Shown piece by piece: positions 32,542-41,989 of a stretch of DNA of 64,000 bases (the stretch's first letter is position 1; each line of letters begins with the position of its first letter). The position numbers and the translations under genes are program-made. A model generated the notes under the pieces. The model was not told the origin of the DNA, did no database searches, and saw only the letters and a program-made list of their open reading frames with translations. Source of the stretch: Cyrtodaria siliqua (Eukaryota > Mollusca > Bivalvia > Adapedonta > Hiatellidae); NCBI GenBank assembly GCA_037043455.1, contig JAWPHD010001806.1, positions 229,274 to 293,273 on the forward strand, read 5' to 3'.

Positions 32542-33483
32542 ATTCCTCCCAATGTTTTTGAAATATATTTTTTTTATTATTACCTACAAAAATGCATTCA
32601 AAACATGCATTTGATTTCTTAATTCTATTCTTGAGGGCTTCTATGCTTACTGGACTTTCCAAACGCTTGGCAGAAAATATGTAGTATTTAGTTTCAAGTA
32701 TTATATGTAGTTCTGTTTTAGATAATTTAATTCCAATATTAAATATAAATGAATCCTCTACAAGTGTTATTTCAATGTTTTTTGAAGACAGTCAAATTTT
32801 AATTGAATGTGCTGCATATATTTCTTCTCATTTTGTCTTTGAAGTCAGGTTTACTGGTGTTTTGGTTGAGAAAAATATATTATAACAGTCTTGAGATCCT
32901 TTTTTTATTTTTATAAATAGGTAAATGTTAAATGGTATTACTGAATATATTAACTAATTTGTACTTTTTTTAATATTAAATTAATTTGCGAAAGATTTTG
33001 TAGCAGCAATTATGCCATTAAACTGTATAAAATTAGCTTTCAGATTATACAGTTTATTAAATTCTTCACGAGTATAGTAATCTCCTGTTTCCTTAATTAG
33101 ATCATTGATTAAAATAACTCCTATGTCATACCATTGCTTACAAAATATACCATCATGATGATCATCAGCAGCCCACCAATTACAATATTAGTGATGATCA
33201 TTCTTCTGTTGGATCATCATTGTGTAAGCTGAAAATAGCATTGTGTAAGCTGAAAACACGTCTTTCCAAAAAGAGTTTGTTATTTTTTCTATCACTGATC
33301 TTGCATAAAGTTTTCCAAGATTTATAATCTCTTTTACTTTTATTGTATGTTTTATTGCATGCTTCCATTCTCCATCTTTAAGAGAGAATCCATGTTGATT
33401 TTAATCCATTTATAAATGCTTTAAGGTTTATCCTCATTATATTGTTTAATCATTATACTTTATTTAAGCTGTCCTTCCCACAA

Positions 33484-33857
33484 GGCCAGATTTTTTTGTT
33501 TTTTTTGGTTCTCAAGATTTTTTTTGGAAAAAGTTCCACAGGAGGAGGGGGAAAAAATATGAACCTTTATAAGTGTGTATCTTGTAATGGTGTTAAGTCA
33601 CGTTATAAAACATAAAATTGACCTGAACACATTTATATAACATGATCTTCTGATTTTATGTTAATTTTTAAACATGATAATTTGGTTGTTTGAAATGGGT
33701 GACCAAAAATTTAGTAAACAGATATAATTTTTTTTTACTTTTTTTTGTGCTTCTATAAATATTTTTTGATTTTTTTTTTTGATTTCTTTTTTTTTTGATT
33801 TTTTCAAAATTTTGGGTCGGAGGGTTTTGAGAACCGGAAAACTAAAAAACTCTGGCC
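33484..33857. mobile_element. 374-bp GGCCAGA TIR MITE inside the LINE
   Basis: GGCCAGATTTTTTTGTTTT at the left mirrors the right end, which reads inward GGCCAGAGTTTTTTAGTTTT then CGGTTCTCAA. The interior is T-rich with TTTGGGTCGGAGGG. On the minus strand the LINE frame reads DCL before it and WEG after it. Removing the element plus one 3-bp copy (TTA, TTG at the other side) rejoins them in frame. This suggests a 3-bp target duplication. Confidence 0.75.
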
Positions 33858-34908
33858 TAAACAGTCATAAAATATGTCATTGATTTTTTTAAGAATAGAA
33901 TCTCCTGGGTTTGGAATTGAAATAAATAAATAGTTCAAAGATGGTATCAATACAAATTTAATTACTGTTATTTTGCCTAATGGAGATAAATATCTGTTTC
34001 CAAAGTTTAATAAGATTCTGAATCTTTAATATTCTTTCATGATAGTTAATATCTATTATCATGTCAAGAGACTCTATTAAAATGAATACCTAATAATTTA
34101 AACAAGATAGCTTCCATTTTGTCTTGATGGAGTCATGCAGTACGATATTTTTTTGTTCCAATCCATACTACCTGCGTTTTATCAAAGTTTACTTTAAGGC
34201 CTGAGATTTTTGCATAGAAAGATAATTCATTTAGTATTTCATTAAGAGATGTTTCTGAGCCATCAAGGATAGCTGAAGTGTCATCCGCAAACTAAGATAA
34301 TTTGTAGTCATGATTGTTAATTAAAATCCCTTTAATTTTCCTGTTGTTCCTTATTTTAATTGCCAAAATTTCTGCGCAAAGAATAAAAATATACGGGGAT
34401 TATAAATGGATTGACCTGCCGATGTTGAAAAACGATAATAAGTTACCAGCCTGTTTAACAAATAGTTTGGCATTATTATATAATACTTTCACCCAAGAGA
34501 TAATTGATGCCTCGAATTTAAAGAACTTTAGTACATTAAAGATAAATACCCATGGGAGCGAATCAAATGCTTTTTAAAAATCTACTAGTAATACAATTCC
34601 TGGCAAATTATTTTCTTCTGCAAATTACGTTTACATCAAATATCATTGGAGTGTTTTCTCCCATGAACCTACCAGCAATGAACCCTGAATGACTTTCATG
34701 AATGAGCTTATGTAAAACTGATTTAAAAATCTATTTGCTATTGCACCTGAAGCAATCTTATAAACACAATTTAATAAAAATATTGGAAGGCAATTTTGTA
34801 GAAATCTTCTAGGTTTATTATCTTTAGGGATAAGTGTAATAACCCTTTTTTTTTTTAGTTACTGACAATTCACCATTTAGATATCCGTAGTTTATTGACC
34901 TAACAACA

Positions 34909-35202
34909 CATTACATGATCCCGCCTTAATTCCATTAAGCGATGGGAAAGCTTATATTTTTATAACGGATATTTCGACAAATAAAAATATGTTTACTGAG
35001 AAAAAGTGGTAACCTGTTTAAAATGACCTACTATATGTTATAATTTTACAATATGCAAACCTTTTAAGCAGAAATTAAGGTTTTATTTCATAATCCAGCC
35101 AACCCCGTTTTCGCTTCTTGGAGAAGGGTTTGGATGGGGTATGAAAGTTTCTTGGAGAAGGGGTTGGATGCGGTATGAAAGTTAATACTTGGACCAATTA
35201 AC
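34909..35202 (-). mobile_element. ATTACGTGG-type MITE, copy 3, inside the LINE
   Basis: It has the same parts as the copy at 737-1020 in reverse: CATTACATGATCC, CCTTAATTCCATTAAGCG and GGTATGAAAGTTAATACTTGG. The block TTCTTGGAGAAGG...GGTATGAAAG is duplicated in tandem (35117-35185). It separates the PGTDGF region from the SINYGY region of the LINE frame. Confidence 0.75.
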
Positions 35203-35972
35203 GAAAATGACCTAGATATTTCCAAACCACTTTAAAAAATCTTCACCGAATCCGTCAGTTCCGGGTGAACGATTATTTTTCATTGTAGACAGCGAGATTG
35301 AAACTTGTTTATATGTCAAAATTCCTTCTAATGAAGTGGCTTCCTCTGATGATACTTTAGGTATATTCAGTCCTGAAAATTCTTTGTTTAAGTCAACATC
35401 TTGTAGTTCATCATCTGGACTGGAGTACCATTTTTCATAATAGAGTTTAGTTTCCTGTAAAATTTCCTTCCAGTTCGTTATTATTTTGCCATCAGGTTTT
35501 TCAATTTTGGGAATAATTTTACTTGTGTAATTGAGCGATTCTAAATTACAAAAAATTCTCAAACTTCTATAAACTGGGCACGTGATCAAATTAAGTAGGC
35601 ATTCATCTTTTGTTTACGATATAATAATAATTCTTCTTTCAACTGTTCAAGATATGGTACATTATCAAGAATGAGACAATGTTCTAATTGTTTTATTTTA
35701 TTTATAAGATCATTTTCTTGTTTTTCATTTAACTTCATTTTATAACTAGCGTATGATATTGATTTACCTCTTAAAGCAGAACTTGGTCTTAAATCAACAA
35801 AACCGCTTTTGATATGTTTTTAAGTATTAAATATCATTATAAGTACGATTTTTACTATGCCATTGATGTATGTTCAGTGAAAATATGTTTTCAAAGATAA
35901 AAATCGAACAGGCGAACAGGCATTGCTAAAATATCGAAAAAAATCTAAGGGGAAAAACTCTTGCACGAATTA

Positions 35973-35987
35973 CCGGAAGTGACGTCA
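35973..35987 (+). promoter_or_regulatory. composite ETS/CRE site
   Basis: CCGGAAGTGACGTCA is an ETS core joined to a full CRE (TGACGTCA), with ATTGG (an inverted CCAAT) just after. Such composites are typical of TATA-less animal promoters. A short frame starting at 36004 (22 codons, stop at 36069) lies directly downstream, with a GTAAAG donor-like site at 36051. No gene can be named. Confidence 0.35.
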
Positions 35988-36069
35988 TTGGATTCATCAA
36001 CTGATGAATGATGATGAAGTCGAACGCGGTGCAGGTGCAAATGGAGAGCTTGTAAAGACTATCGTGTAA

Positions 36070-37407
36070 TGTCATTCCTTACGTTCAGCGGTTCATTACA
36101 CTATTCACTAATCTAACAAAATAGTGTATGTATACACTGACAGCAACAACAAACAAAAAACAACGTAAACATTGTTTTCATCGAAATCTGACAGTAAGTC
36201 ACCCGCAACACTGCAATATCTTGGTACATACACAATAACCGCGAAATGTAGTATATTCCGAATGAATGGACCTGGTCTTAGAATACGAGCGTCAGATTTT
36301 TTTGCCGATAAGTAGACATGGAACAAATATATTTATTAGATATTATCCATAATTGTTAAAAAATGAATAAAAACAATAATAAATGAAACAGCATATAATT
36401 TTGGCACAATAATTTCTATAGTATTATATATTTGCCATAAGTCGCCATCAACACCAAACACTCTAGGAGCGGTATTTGCAATATGACACGCTCTCTAGTC
36501 TCTACTGCCCCCAAATATCAATACAGACTAATCAAATACGGCGGTGCACTATTGAAGTACAGCCTAATTAGGGTACATACGTCGGTATATCACAAAAGCA
36601 CGTACCATTTAGGGAAACCCAGTTTTATTATATATTTCCTGTTTATTGCAACTACTTGAGCGGTGTAATACCGCCGAGGGCAGACGCGTATTGCACAAGA
36701 CGGATATATATATATATATATCACATGATATGCGAGCTCTAATTGTCGTGCACAAAGACAGAAAAATACTATGATTTAAATAATATAGCCAAATGTATTA
36801 TGAGCACGATATAGACAGTTAGTAAGTATACTTACTCATGTATACTTACTCCTGATATACAGATCGAAAACAGACCAAACATATCAAATTACCATAATAT
36901 AAAGTATATTATTCTATTATACTTGTTTTACTTATTGCACGAGCTAAGAGGCGTTATTGTTGTTGCTTTGCCATAAAACATTACTGAATTAATATAAAAG
37001 CTAGTAATATTATTAATTTTCTGCCTTGTAATAGATATCTATGAAACATTTTGTATTTTTTTTTAAATTATGTTGATAATTTATATTTATAACACTATTG
37101 GCAGAAGGGGTGTATAATTTAAAATTATTAAAATTAAAATTTGGAAACAAAGACACAGTGTTTGTTTCACCGGATTCATTAAAATTTATATGCTGAACGT
37201 TCTTAGCAATATTTAAAAAAAAAAGACGGCTACATATAATTAGCGCCGTCAACTCTTCATTGATTCACGTAAAGACGCATGCTTCTAATTCAACAGCTAA
37301 ACATTCACGGTGTATATAAAGATCTAAGACTATACACCTTTCTTCAATTTATCATACGTATACCCGATGAGGTGCTAAGATAATTGAACATAAATTTCAA
37401 TCTTACT
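36070..37407. other. no gene supported
   Basis: AT-rich sequence with a (TA) run at 36707-36721. Minus-strand frames at 36108-36326 and 37013-37252 have no domain I recognise. Confidence 0.4.
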
Positions 37408-37797
37408 TCATGTATGAATTTCCTCCTCAACGTCGGTCGAATGGGCGAATACAACTTGCTTGGAGACGGCGGGGTTATGCACTTCATTTTTATAGTCAAA
37501 TATCGTTGGTACCGCTGTTGATTTTAATATGCATGGCCTTTTGTTCTCCAAATTCAAAGATAATGAAACCAAAGGACGGACTTCCCACGAAGTCAACTCA
37601 AAATGTTTGCTACAAACTCGCGCGTCTTTCGTAGGTTCCCATTTTCTTGACGAGTCGGGCGATTTTCTTCGGTAACAGTCTACCCACACTTCAGATCTTA
37701 ATATATCATTATCTTGATCAGGGAAACGAAAGAAACTTAGGTTATTATCTTGTCCTTCTTTATGCAAACTTTTTCACCCAGCAACAGCACACGGCAT
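37408..37797 (-). pseudogene. THAP-domain protein with TGA at the second zinc cysteine
   Basis: On the minus strand an ATG at 37797 opens MPCAVAG, then TGA at codon 8 (37774-37776), then KSLHKEGQDNNLSFFRFPD and on to a stop at 37408: 129 codons. The remainder is a textbook THAP domain: FFRFP, W in EVWVDC, KW.P, ARVCSKHF (the Cys-x2-His ligand pair) and AVPTIF at the domain end. THAP domains use a C2CH zinc site starting C-x4-C. Cys3 is present, and the TGA is exactly where the second Cys should be. TGA differs from TGC or TGT by one base, so a nonsense mutation or base error is the simplest reading. Selenocysteine is formally possible but would be unprecedented here as far as I know. THAP domains occur in DNA-binding host proteins and P-element-type transposases. 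No catalytic region is seen downstream, so which one it was is open. Start chosen because MPC is the normal THAP beginning. Confidence 0.75.
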
Positions 37798-37879
37798 TTT
37801 TAACAAGTACCATAAAACGTAATCCTACATAGACAATACTATACAACTCAATGCGACACCGCTAATCGTTTAGTACCAA

Positions 37880-37900
37880 TGACGTCACAGGATCACGTGA
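37880..37900 (-). promoter_or_regulatory. CRE and E-box pair upstream of the THAP frame
   Basis: TGACGTCA (37880-37887) and TCACGTGA (37893-37900) are both perfect palindromes and lie 83-103 bases upstream of the ATG at 37797. The pairing and distance fit a small TATA-less promoter for the THAP frame. Confidence 0.45.
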
Positions 37901-37904
37901 CACT

Positions 37905-38592
37905 TACCAGGGCGAAACTCGAAGCGTGTGGGCTATGAGATAAAATTGGCTACTGTGAGAAAACGGGACAACCAATAAGTGTAAGATTTGAAGAGATTGT
38001 ATATTATATATATATATTTCCGAATATATACTCAAAAGACACGCCATATTTCACCTTTAATAACATCAATAATGTGTCTAAAAAAAGTTAATCATTATTG
38101 TTAATTGTATTTCTTCATTAGGGAAATTGCTAATATTTTCAATATTATAAACACTGGTAAGGCATACTGTATTTTAATTTCTTTAATTTTATTGTTTATT
38201 ATATTCAAGTAGTCTATATCAGTTAGTAGGAAATTGTTGTGTTTCTGTAGTGGCTTACCCTTAATAAATTCTGTAAAGTTACAGTTTAAAATAGTACTCA
38301 ATGACTTGGCAGAAGCCAGAGCAACAAGAGAACAATTAAACCACTGAGGGAACGACAACACAAGATTGCAGACACACATCAAACGTCAAAGTCCTTTTGG
38401 GCTTTAGGTAGACACGTCTTGGTACAATACTTGCAGAACTATTTATGCACTCACATAAGCATTCGAAGTATAATAATGAATATGTGCCATATATGTATAA
38501 CCTAACATTCAAAGCCAAAGCACATACACGAAAAAAGATATAAAACAATTAACATGTGTAAACTGTCATAAAAGGCTACGAAAAAAAAGAAG
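37905..38592. other. no gene supported
   Basis: AT-rich sequence. A 93-codon minus frame at 38101-38382 and a 70-codon one at 38336-38548 have no recognisable domain. Confidence 0.4.
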
Positions 38593-38745
38593 CCCCAAGT
38601 GAGATTCGAACCATTGCAGGTTACCAGAGTGAGATTCGAACCATTGCAGGTTACCAGAGTGAGATTCAAACCATTGCAGGTTACTTTATAATGATTACAA
38701 CTGTGGACTACTAACTACTGCACCATGCGCTTGATACATCATAGT
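38593..38745 (-). repeat. tRNA-derived SINE head with triplicated B-box unit
   Basis: On the minus strand A box TGGTGCAGTAGTTAG (38716-38730) is followed by GGTTTGAATCTC. A 30-bp unit with the B box (GAGATTCGAACCATTGC on the plus strand) is then tandemly present three times between 38601 and 38685. A normal tRNA head has one B box, so this is a locally amplified SINE head. Confidence 0.6.
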
Positions 38746-39090
38746 TTACATTTTAAGTATGCTATAGTTGCGTAAAAAATACTCTATGGATAGTCCAACA
38801 CCTGTTTTGCCTGTCAGTGTTTATATTACTGTTTTGGACTGAACCATAACAACACAAAATTATCGTGTCTGGACTGCATGTTATATCATATCTGATTGTG
38901 TACAGTTTTACAAATTAGTTTACTATTAAAGGCTTGTAGAAGACAGTTGAATAAGAGTGCAGATGCACCCAGATACTACCAGACTGCTTTTGTTTGCTGA
39001 TGATGTGGATTAATTTCAGATACAGGTCTCCTGAGACAGTTGGGTATTATATATGTGATTTTTGTGATTTGTTAATGCCACATCAGTTAA
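38746..39090. other. no gene seen
   Basis: AT-rich sequence without repeat units shared elsewhere in the window. Confidence 0.4.
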
Positions 39091-39735
39091 ATCAGGCCCA
39101 TACCTATGCAGAGGCACACCGAGGTTGTTGCCTCGGTAGAATTTCGGGAAGGTACCAAACACTGAAGTAGGCATTCTAATGGAATAACAAATAAAACCAA
39201 TTAAATAGTCTTTAATGTAATTGTCTAACTTTATATATTTACATTAATTTTTAATTACTACTTCATTTCTTCATCTTTCATCAGTTTTTGTGCATAGTAT
39301 GACCTATTTATGTGTCGACATGCCGTAAAACAACATTCATTCATTCATTCTAAAAATCTGGCTTGGGAATGCACTAAAATGCCAGAAATCGCACGTAGAA
39401 ATCATACACCTTTTCCAAGGGGCACATTACGTGGTCCGCCTTAATTCCATTAAGCGATGGGAAATCTTATAATAGCAAGATTTTATAACAGATAGTTCGA
39501 CAATAAAACATATTTAAAAACCTTTTTTACTGAAAACATGTGATAACCTGTTTGAAATTACCTATTAAATGTTTTAATTTTACAATATGCAAACTTTTTT
39601 AGCCGAAATTAAGGTTTTATTTCAGACCCGTTTGCGCTTCTTGGAGAAAGGGTTGGATGGGGTATGAAAGTCAATACTCGCACCACGTAATGTGTGACAT
39701 CCCCAGAACCCGACAGAAAGGGATTTGCGAAAGTT
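39091..39735 (+). repeat. dispersed GAGGCAGTTGCCTC-type repeat, copy without element A1
   Basis: GCCCATACCTATGCAGAGGC, GGTTGTTGCCTCGG and AAGGTACCAAACACTGAAG are followed directly by AACAAATAAAACC and AATTGTCTAACTT, where the copy at 1551-3255 has element A1. GGAATGCACTAAAATGCC and GGGATTTGCGAAAG correspond to 3150-3250. A MITE lies near its end at 39424-39693. Confidence 0.65.
39424..39693 (-). mobile_element. ATTACGTGG-type MITE, copy 4
   Basis: ACATTACGTGGTCC at the left and CACCACGTAATGT at the right form the best-preserved inverted ends of this family. CCTTAATTCCATTAAGCGAT and TTGGATGGGGTATGAAAGTC are as in the other copies. Confidence 0.8.
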
Positions 39736-40339
39736 AAATTTCAGGGCTGGCAATGTGTTTGAAAGCTGTAGCTTTTAACAATCAATGGTGGTATATAATC
39801 TAGAACTGAATGATGGCAATGCAAAAGTGAATAAATTGACTAAGAGAACAGTGTGTTTGATGTCACGTAATTGTGAATAAGATGTTGTTTAATGGCTCAG
39901 CAACATATTATTGGTTATTTAGAGTTATTTAGAGGCACCAAGTGACAGGAAAATTAGAGGGGGGTGGGGAGAAAGATATTTTGTGCATAGGTCAATGGTT
40001 GGGTGTGAACGGACCCAACATAAGTTATCTATCTAGGCTAGCTTCTCTACTAATTCCCCAACTTTGCCGCTGCCTATGCTAATAGGTTCAAGCCCAAATG
40101 TTAATAACAAATATGCCAAATTCGTGAATGAGGACATTTTCCAGTTTTGTAGTGCAATTAATTCATTCATAAAATGGCAAAAATATCAAAAAAATAATTT
40201 CAAGGAAACAGGATTTCCATTATTAATCAAAACTAAATAGCCTAGGCATTTCTTATTTTTCCTTATTTTAACAGAATGGACTGACAAATTCAATAAAATG
40301 CCTACAAAATATTAACAGCTGGGACTTGGAGAGTATATA
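39736..40339. other. no gene seen
   Basis: AT-rich sequence with a G-rich stretch at 39955-39970. The beginning of a GTTGTTTAATGGCTCA block near 39881 resembles the SINE 3' part but is not continued. Confidence 0.4.
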
Positions 40340-40530
40340 AAAGGGGTTTTGGGGAACAAGGCCATTTATTTTTGGGGAACAAGGGAACACTGTCTGTTAT
40401 TTGTAGTATATTTGGGGAACATTGGCACATTGGAAAAATATTTTTGGGGAACAAAGCAAAATATTTTTGGGGAAGAAGGGAACATTGGGTCATATTTTCA
40501 GGGAACAAGGGAACATGGACACCCCTGGGA
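40340..40530 (+). repeat. irregular GGGGAACAAGGGAACA tandem repeat
   Basis: TTTTTGGGGAACAAGGGAACA recurs with variants about seven times at uneven spacing. The 80-codon plus frame over it (GTREH, LGNIGT words) merely reflects the repeat. Confidence 0.6.
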
Positions 40531-40859
40531 GGGCCTCATAACATTTGATCATATGTTTCCAGTTGATAATAATTGCTTACTAACAGTCTAGACTGGGAAC
40601 CTATATAACAATGGCAGCCACTGAACAATATGCAAACAAACAAGCTTGGTCTTGGTAGATTTCTCATCTTACTTTTTGATGATATCCTTCAGGCATTTGA
40701 ACAACATTTTACATTTAAGATTTATATATTTAGAAAAAGAAGCTTCGATTCATTGAAAGTGGCCATCCTATAATGTTCAATTTATTTTGACACAATGTCA
40801 TATTCAGAATTGTAATCTATGAATAGTTCACATGTCCTTTAATTCTGGACTGGGAAGCG

Positions 40860-41756
40860 TTAAGGACTATCGGTCAGCCAATTTTCTTTGATCCAAATAA
40901 TCCAAAATCGATGAGATATGGTCAAGTGAATTTTTCAAAGATGTACGCATTTTAGGCACTAACAATGTCAACCATATAGTACATGACAGTAATTCAACAC
41001 TATTGATGTGAACATAATATTAGAAAGAATACTTATATTGCAGAAATTGTGCGCTTTATATTCGAAGATGTACGCATTTTAGGTACGAGCAATGTCAACC
41101 ATATAGTACATGACAGTAATTCAACACTATTGATGTAAACATAATATTAGAAAGAATACCTATATGGTAGAATTGAAATGAATGTTGTTTAGCGGCTCAT
41201 CAACACAGTACAGGTTATTAAGAGCCACCCCAGAGAGAGGGGAAGGATACATAGGAATCCGGGAACCTGCCCTACTCTTATTATCGAATAGATTCCTATG
41301 GTTCTTTAACGTGCTCGGAGGATAGACAGATACACAGGACCACCAGGTTTACGTCCCCATCCGACGGACGAGGCTAAGGAAAAGTGTCTTGCCCAAGAAC
41401 ACACCGACGGAACTCAGTGGCACCATGGAGGATTAAACCCGGGGCCTCAGGTTACAAATCCGCCGCGCTACCGACTGCGCCACCGACTGCGCCACCGACT
41501 GCGCCACGCCAGCCCTCTATATGGTAGAAACTGTGAGTTTTATATTCGAAAAGTTTCGAATATAAAGCGCACAATTTCTGCCATATAAGTATTCTTTCTA
41601 ATATTATGTTCACATCAATAGTGTTGAATTACTGTCATGTACTATATGGTTGACATTGCTCATGCCTAACATGGGTACATCGTTGATAAATTCACTTGAC
41701 CATATCTCATCGATTTTGGATTTTTTGGATCAAAGATGGCTGACCGATAGTCTTAA
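40860..41756. mobile_element. TTAA-flanked inverted-repeat element (piggyBac-like MITE), split by SINE copy 2
   Basis: TTAA-GGACTATCGGTCAGCCA at the left and TGGCTGACCGATAGTC-TTAA at the right are complements. Arms run about 200 bases inward, with shared ATCCAAAATCGATGAGATAT, AACCATATAGTACATGACAG and CATAATATTAGAAAGAATAC. In the left arm the last 110 bases are duplicated in tandem (40943-41050 and 41066-41170). The flanking TTAA is the piggyBac-type target duplication. Without the SINE (41173-41516) and one 13-bp duplication the element would be about 540 bp. No frame is seen. Confidence 0.75.
41173..41516 (-). mobile_element. tRNA-derived SINE, copy 2
   Basis: It shares its body with copy 1 (GAGAGAGGGGAAGGATACAT, CGAATAGATTCCTATGGTTC, AGGAAAAGTGTCTTGCC). 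CTATATGGTAGAA flanks it on both sides (41160-41172, 41517-41529), a 13-bp duplication. The 12-base word CCACCGACTGCG at the A-box end is present about three times, so the tRNA-like head is locally expanded. Confidence 0.85.
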
Positions 41757-41989
41757 ACAATTACAACTGCCTCGTTAGCAAAGAATAATTTCTCTACAGT
41801 TTTCTTTGAAGTAAACCTGAATAATCAAATATTTTCAATATTTTCAACATTACATTTAGTTGTTTAGAGGAGACAGACAGTTGAAGTCAACTTGACATTT
41901 TAAAGACCGTTGCATAAAATTATATAATTACGATTTGTGCTAAAAAAATAAATATTTTATCAATGTTAGCTGTTGTCACTGGTAAACCA
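41757..41989. other. no gene seen
   Basis: Short AT-rich spacer before the satellite. Confidence 0.5.

Larger units (their letters stand above)
32542..35830 (-). pseudogene. L1/Tx1-like LINE ORF2, 5'-truncated and decayed, with two MITEs inside
   Basis: Read on the minus strand, the order is that of a LINE reverse transcriptase. A lysine-rich linker (35640-35825) is followed by STMKNNRSPGTDGF at about 35245-35285, the RT entry block. SINYGYLNGELSVT and ITLIPKDNKPRRFLQN lie at 34795-34900, then LLNCVYKIASGAIANR. The FADDT catalytic box is at 34280-34291, with two metal-binding Asp. The thumb and a C-terminal stretch (LWWADDHHDG-like, 33100-33200) run to a stop near 32542. Several frames must be joined. 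A TAG stands directly before FADDT (34292-34294), where relatives have Gln. The endonuclease and first ORF are absent, so this is a dead 5'-truncated copy. L1/Tx1 affiliation rests on motif wording and is fairly likely. Confidence 0.8.

Noticed and set aside
40349..40591. 80-codon frame with GTREH/LGN repeats
   Set aside because: It follows the GGGGAACAAGG tandem repeat and stops outside it; no homology I recognise.
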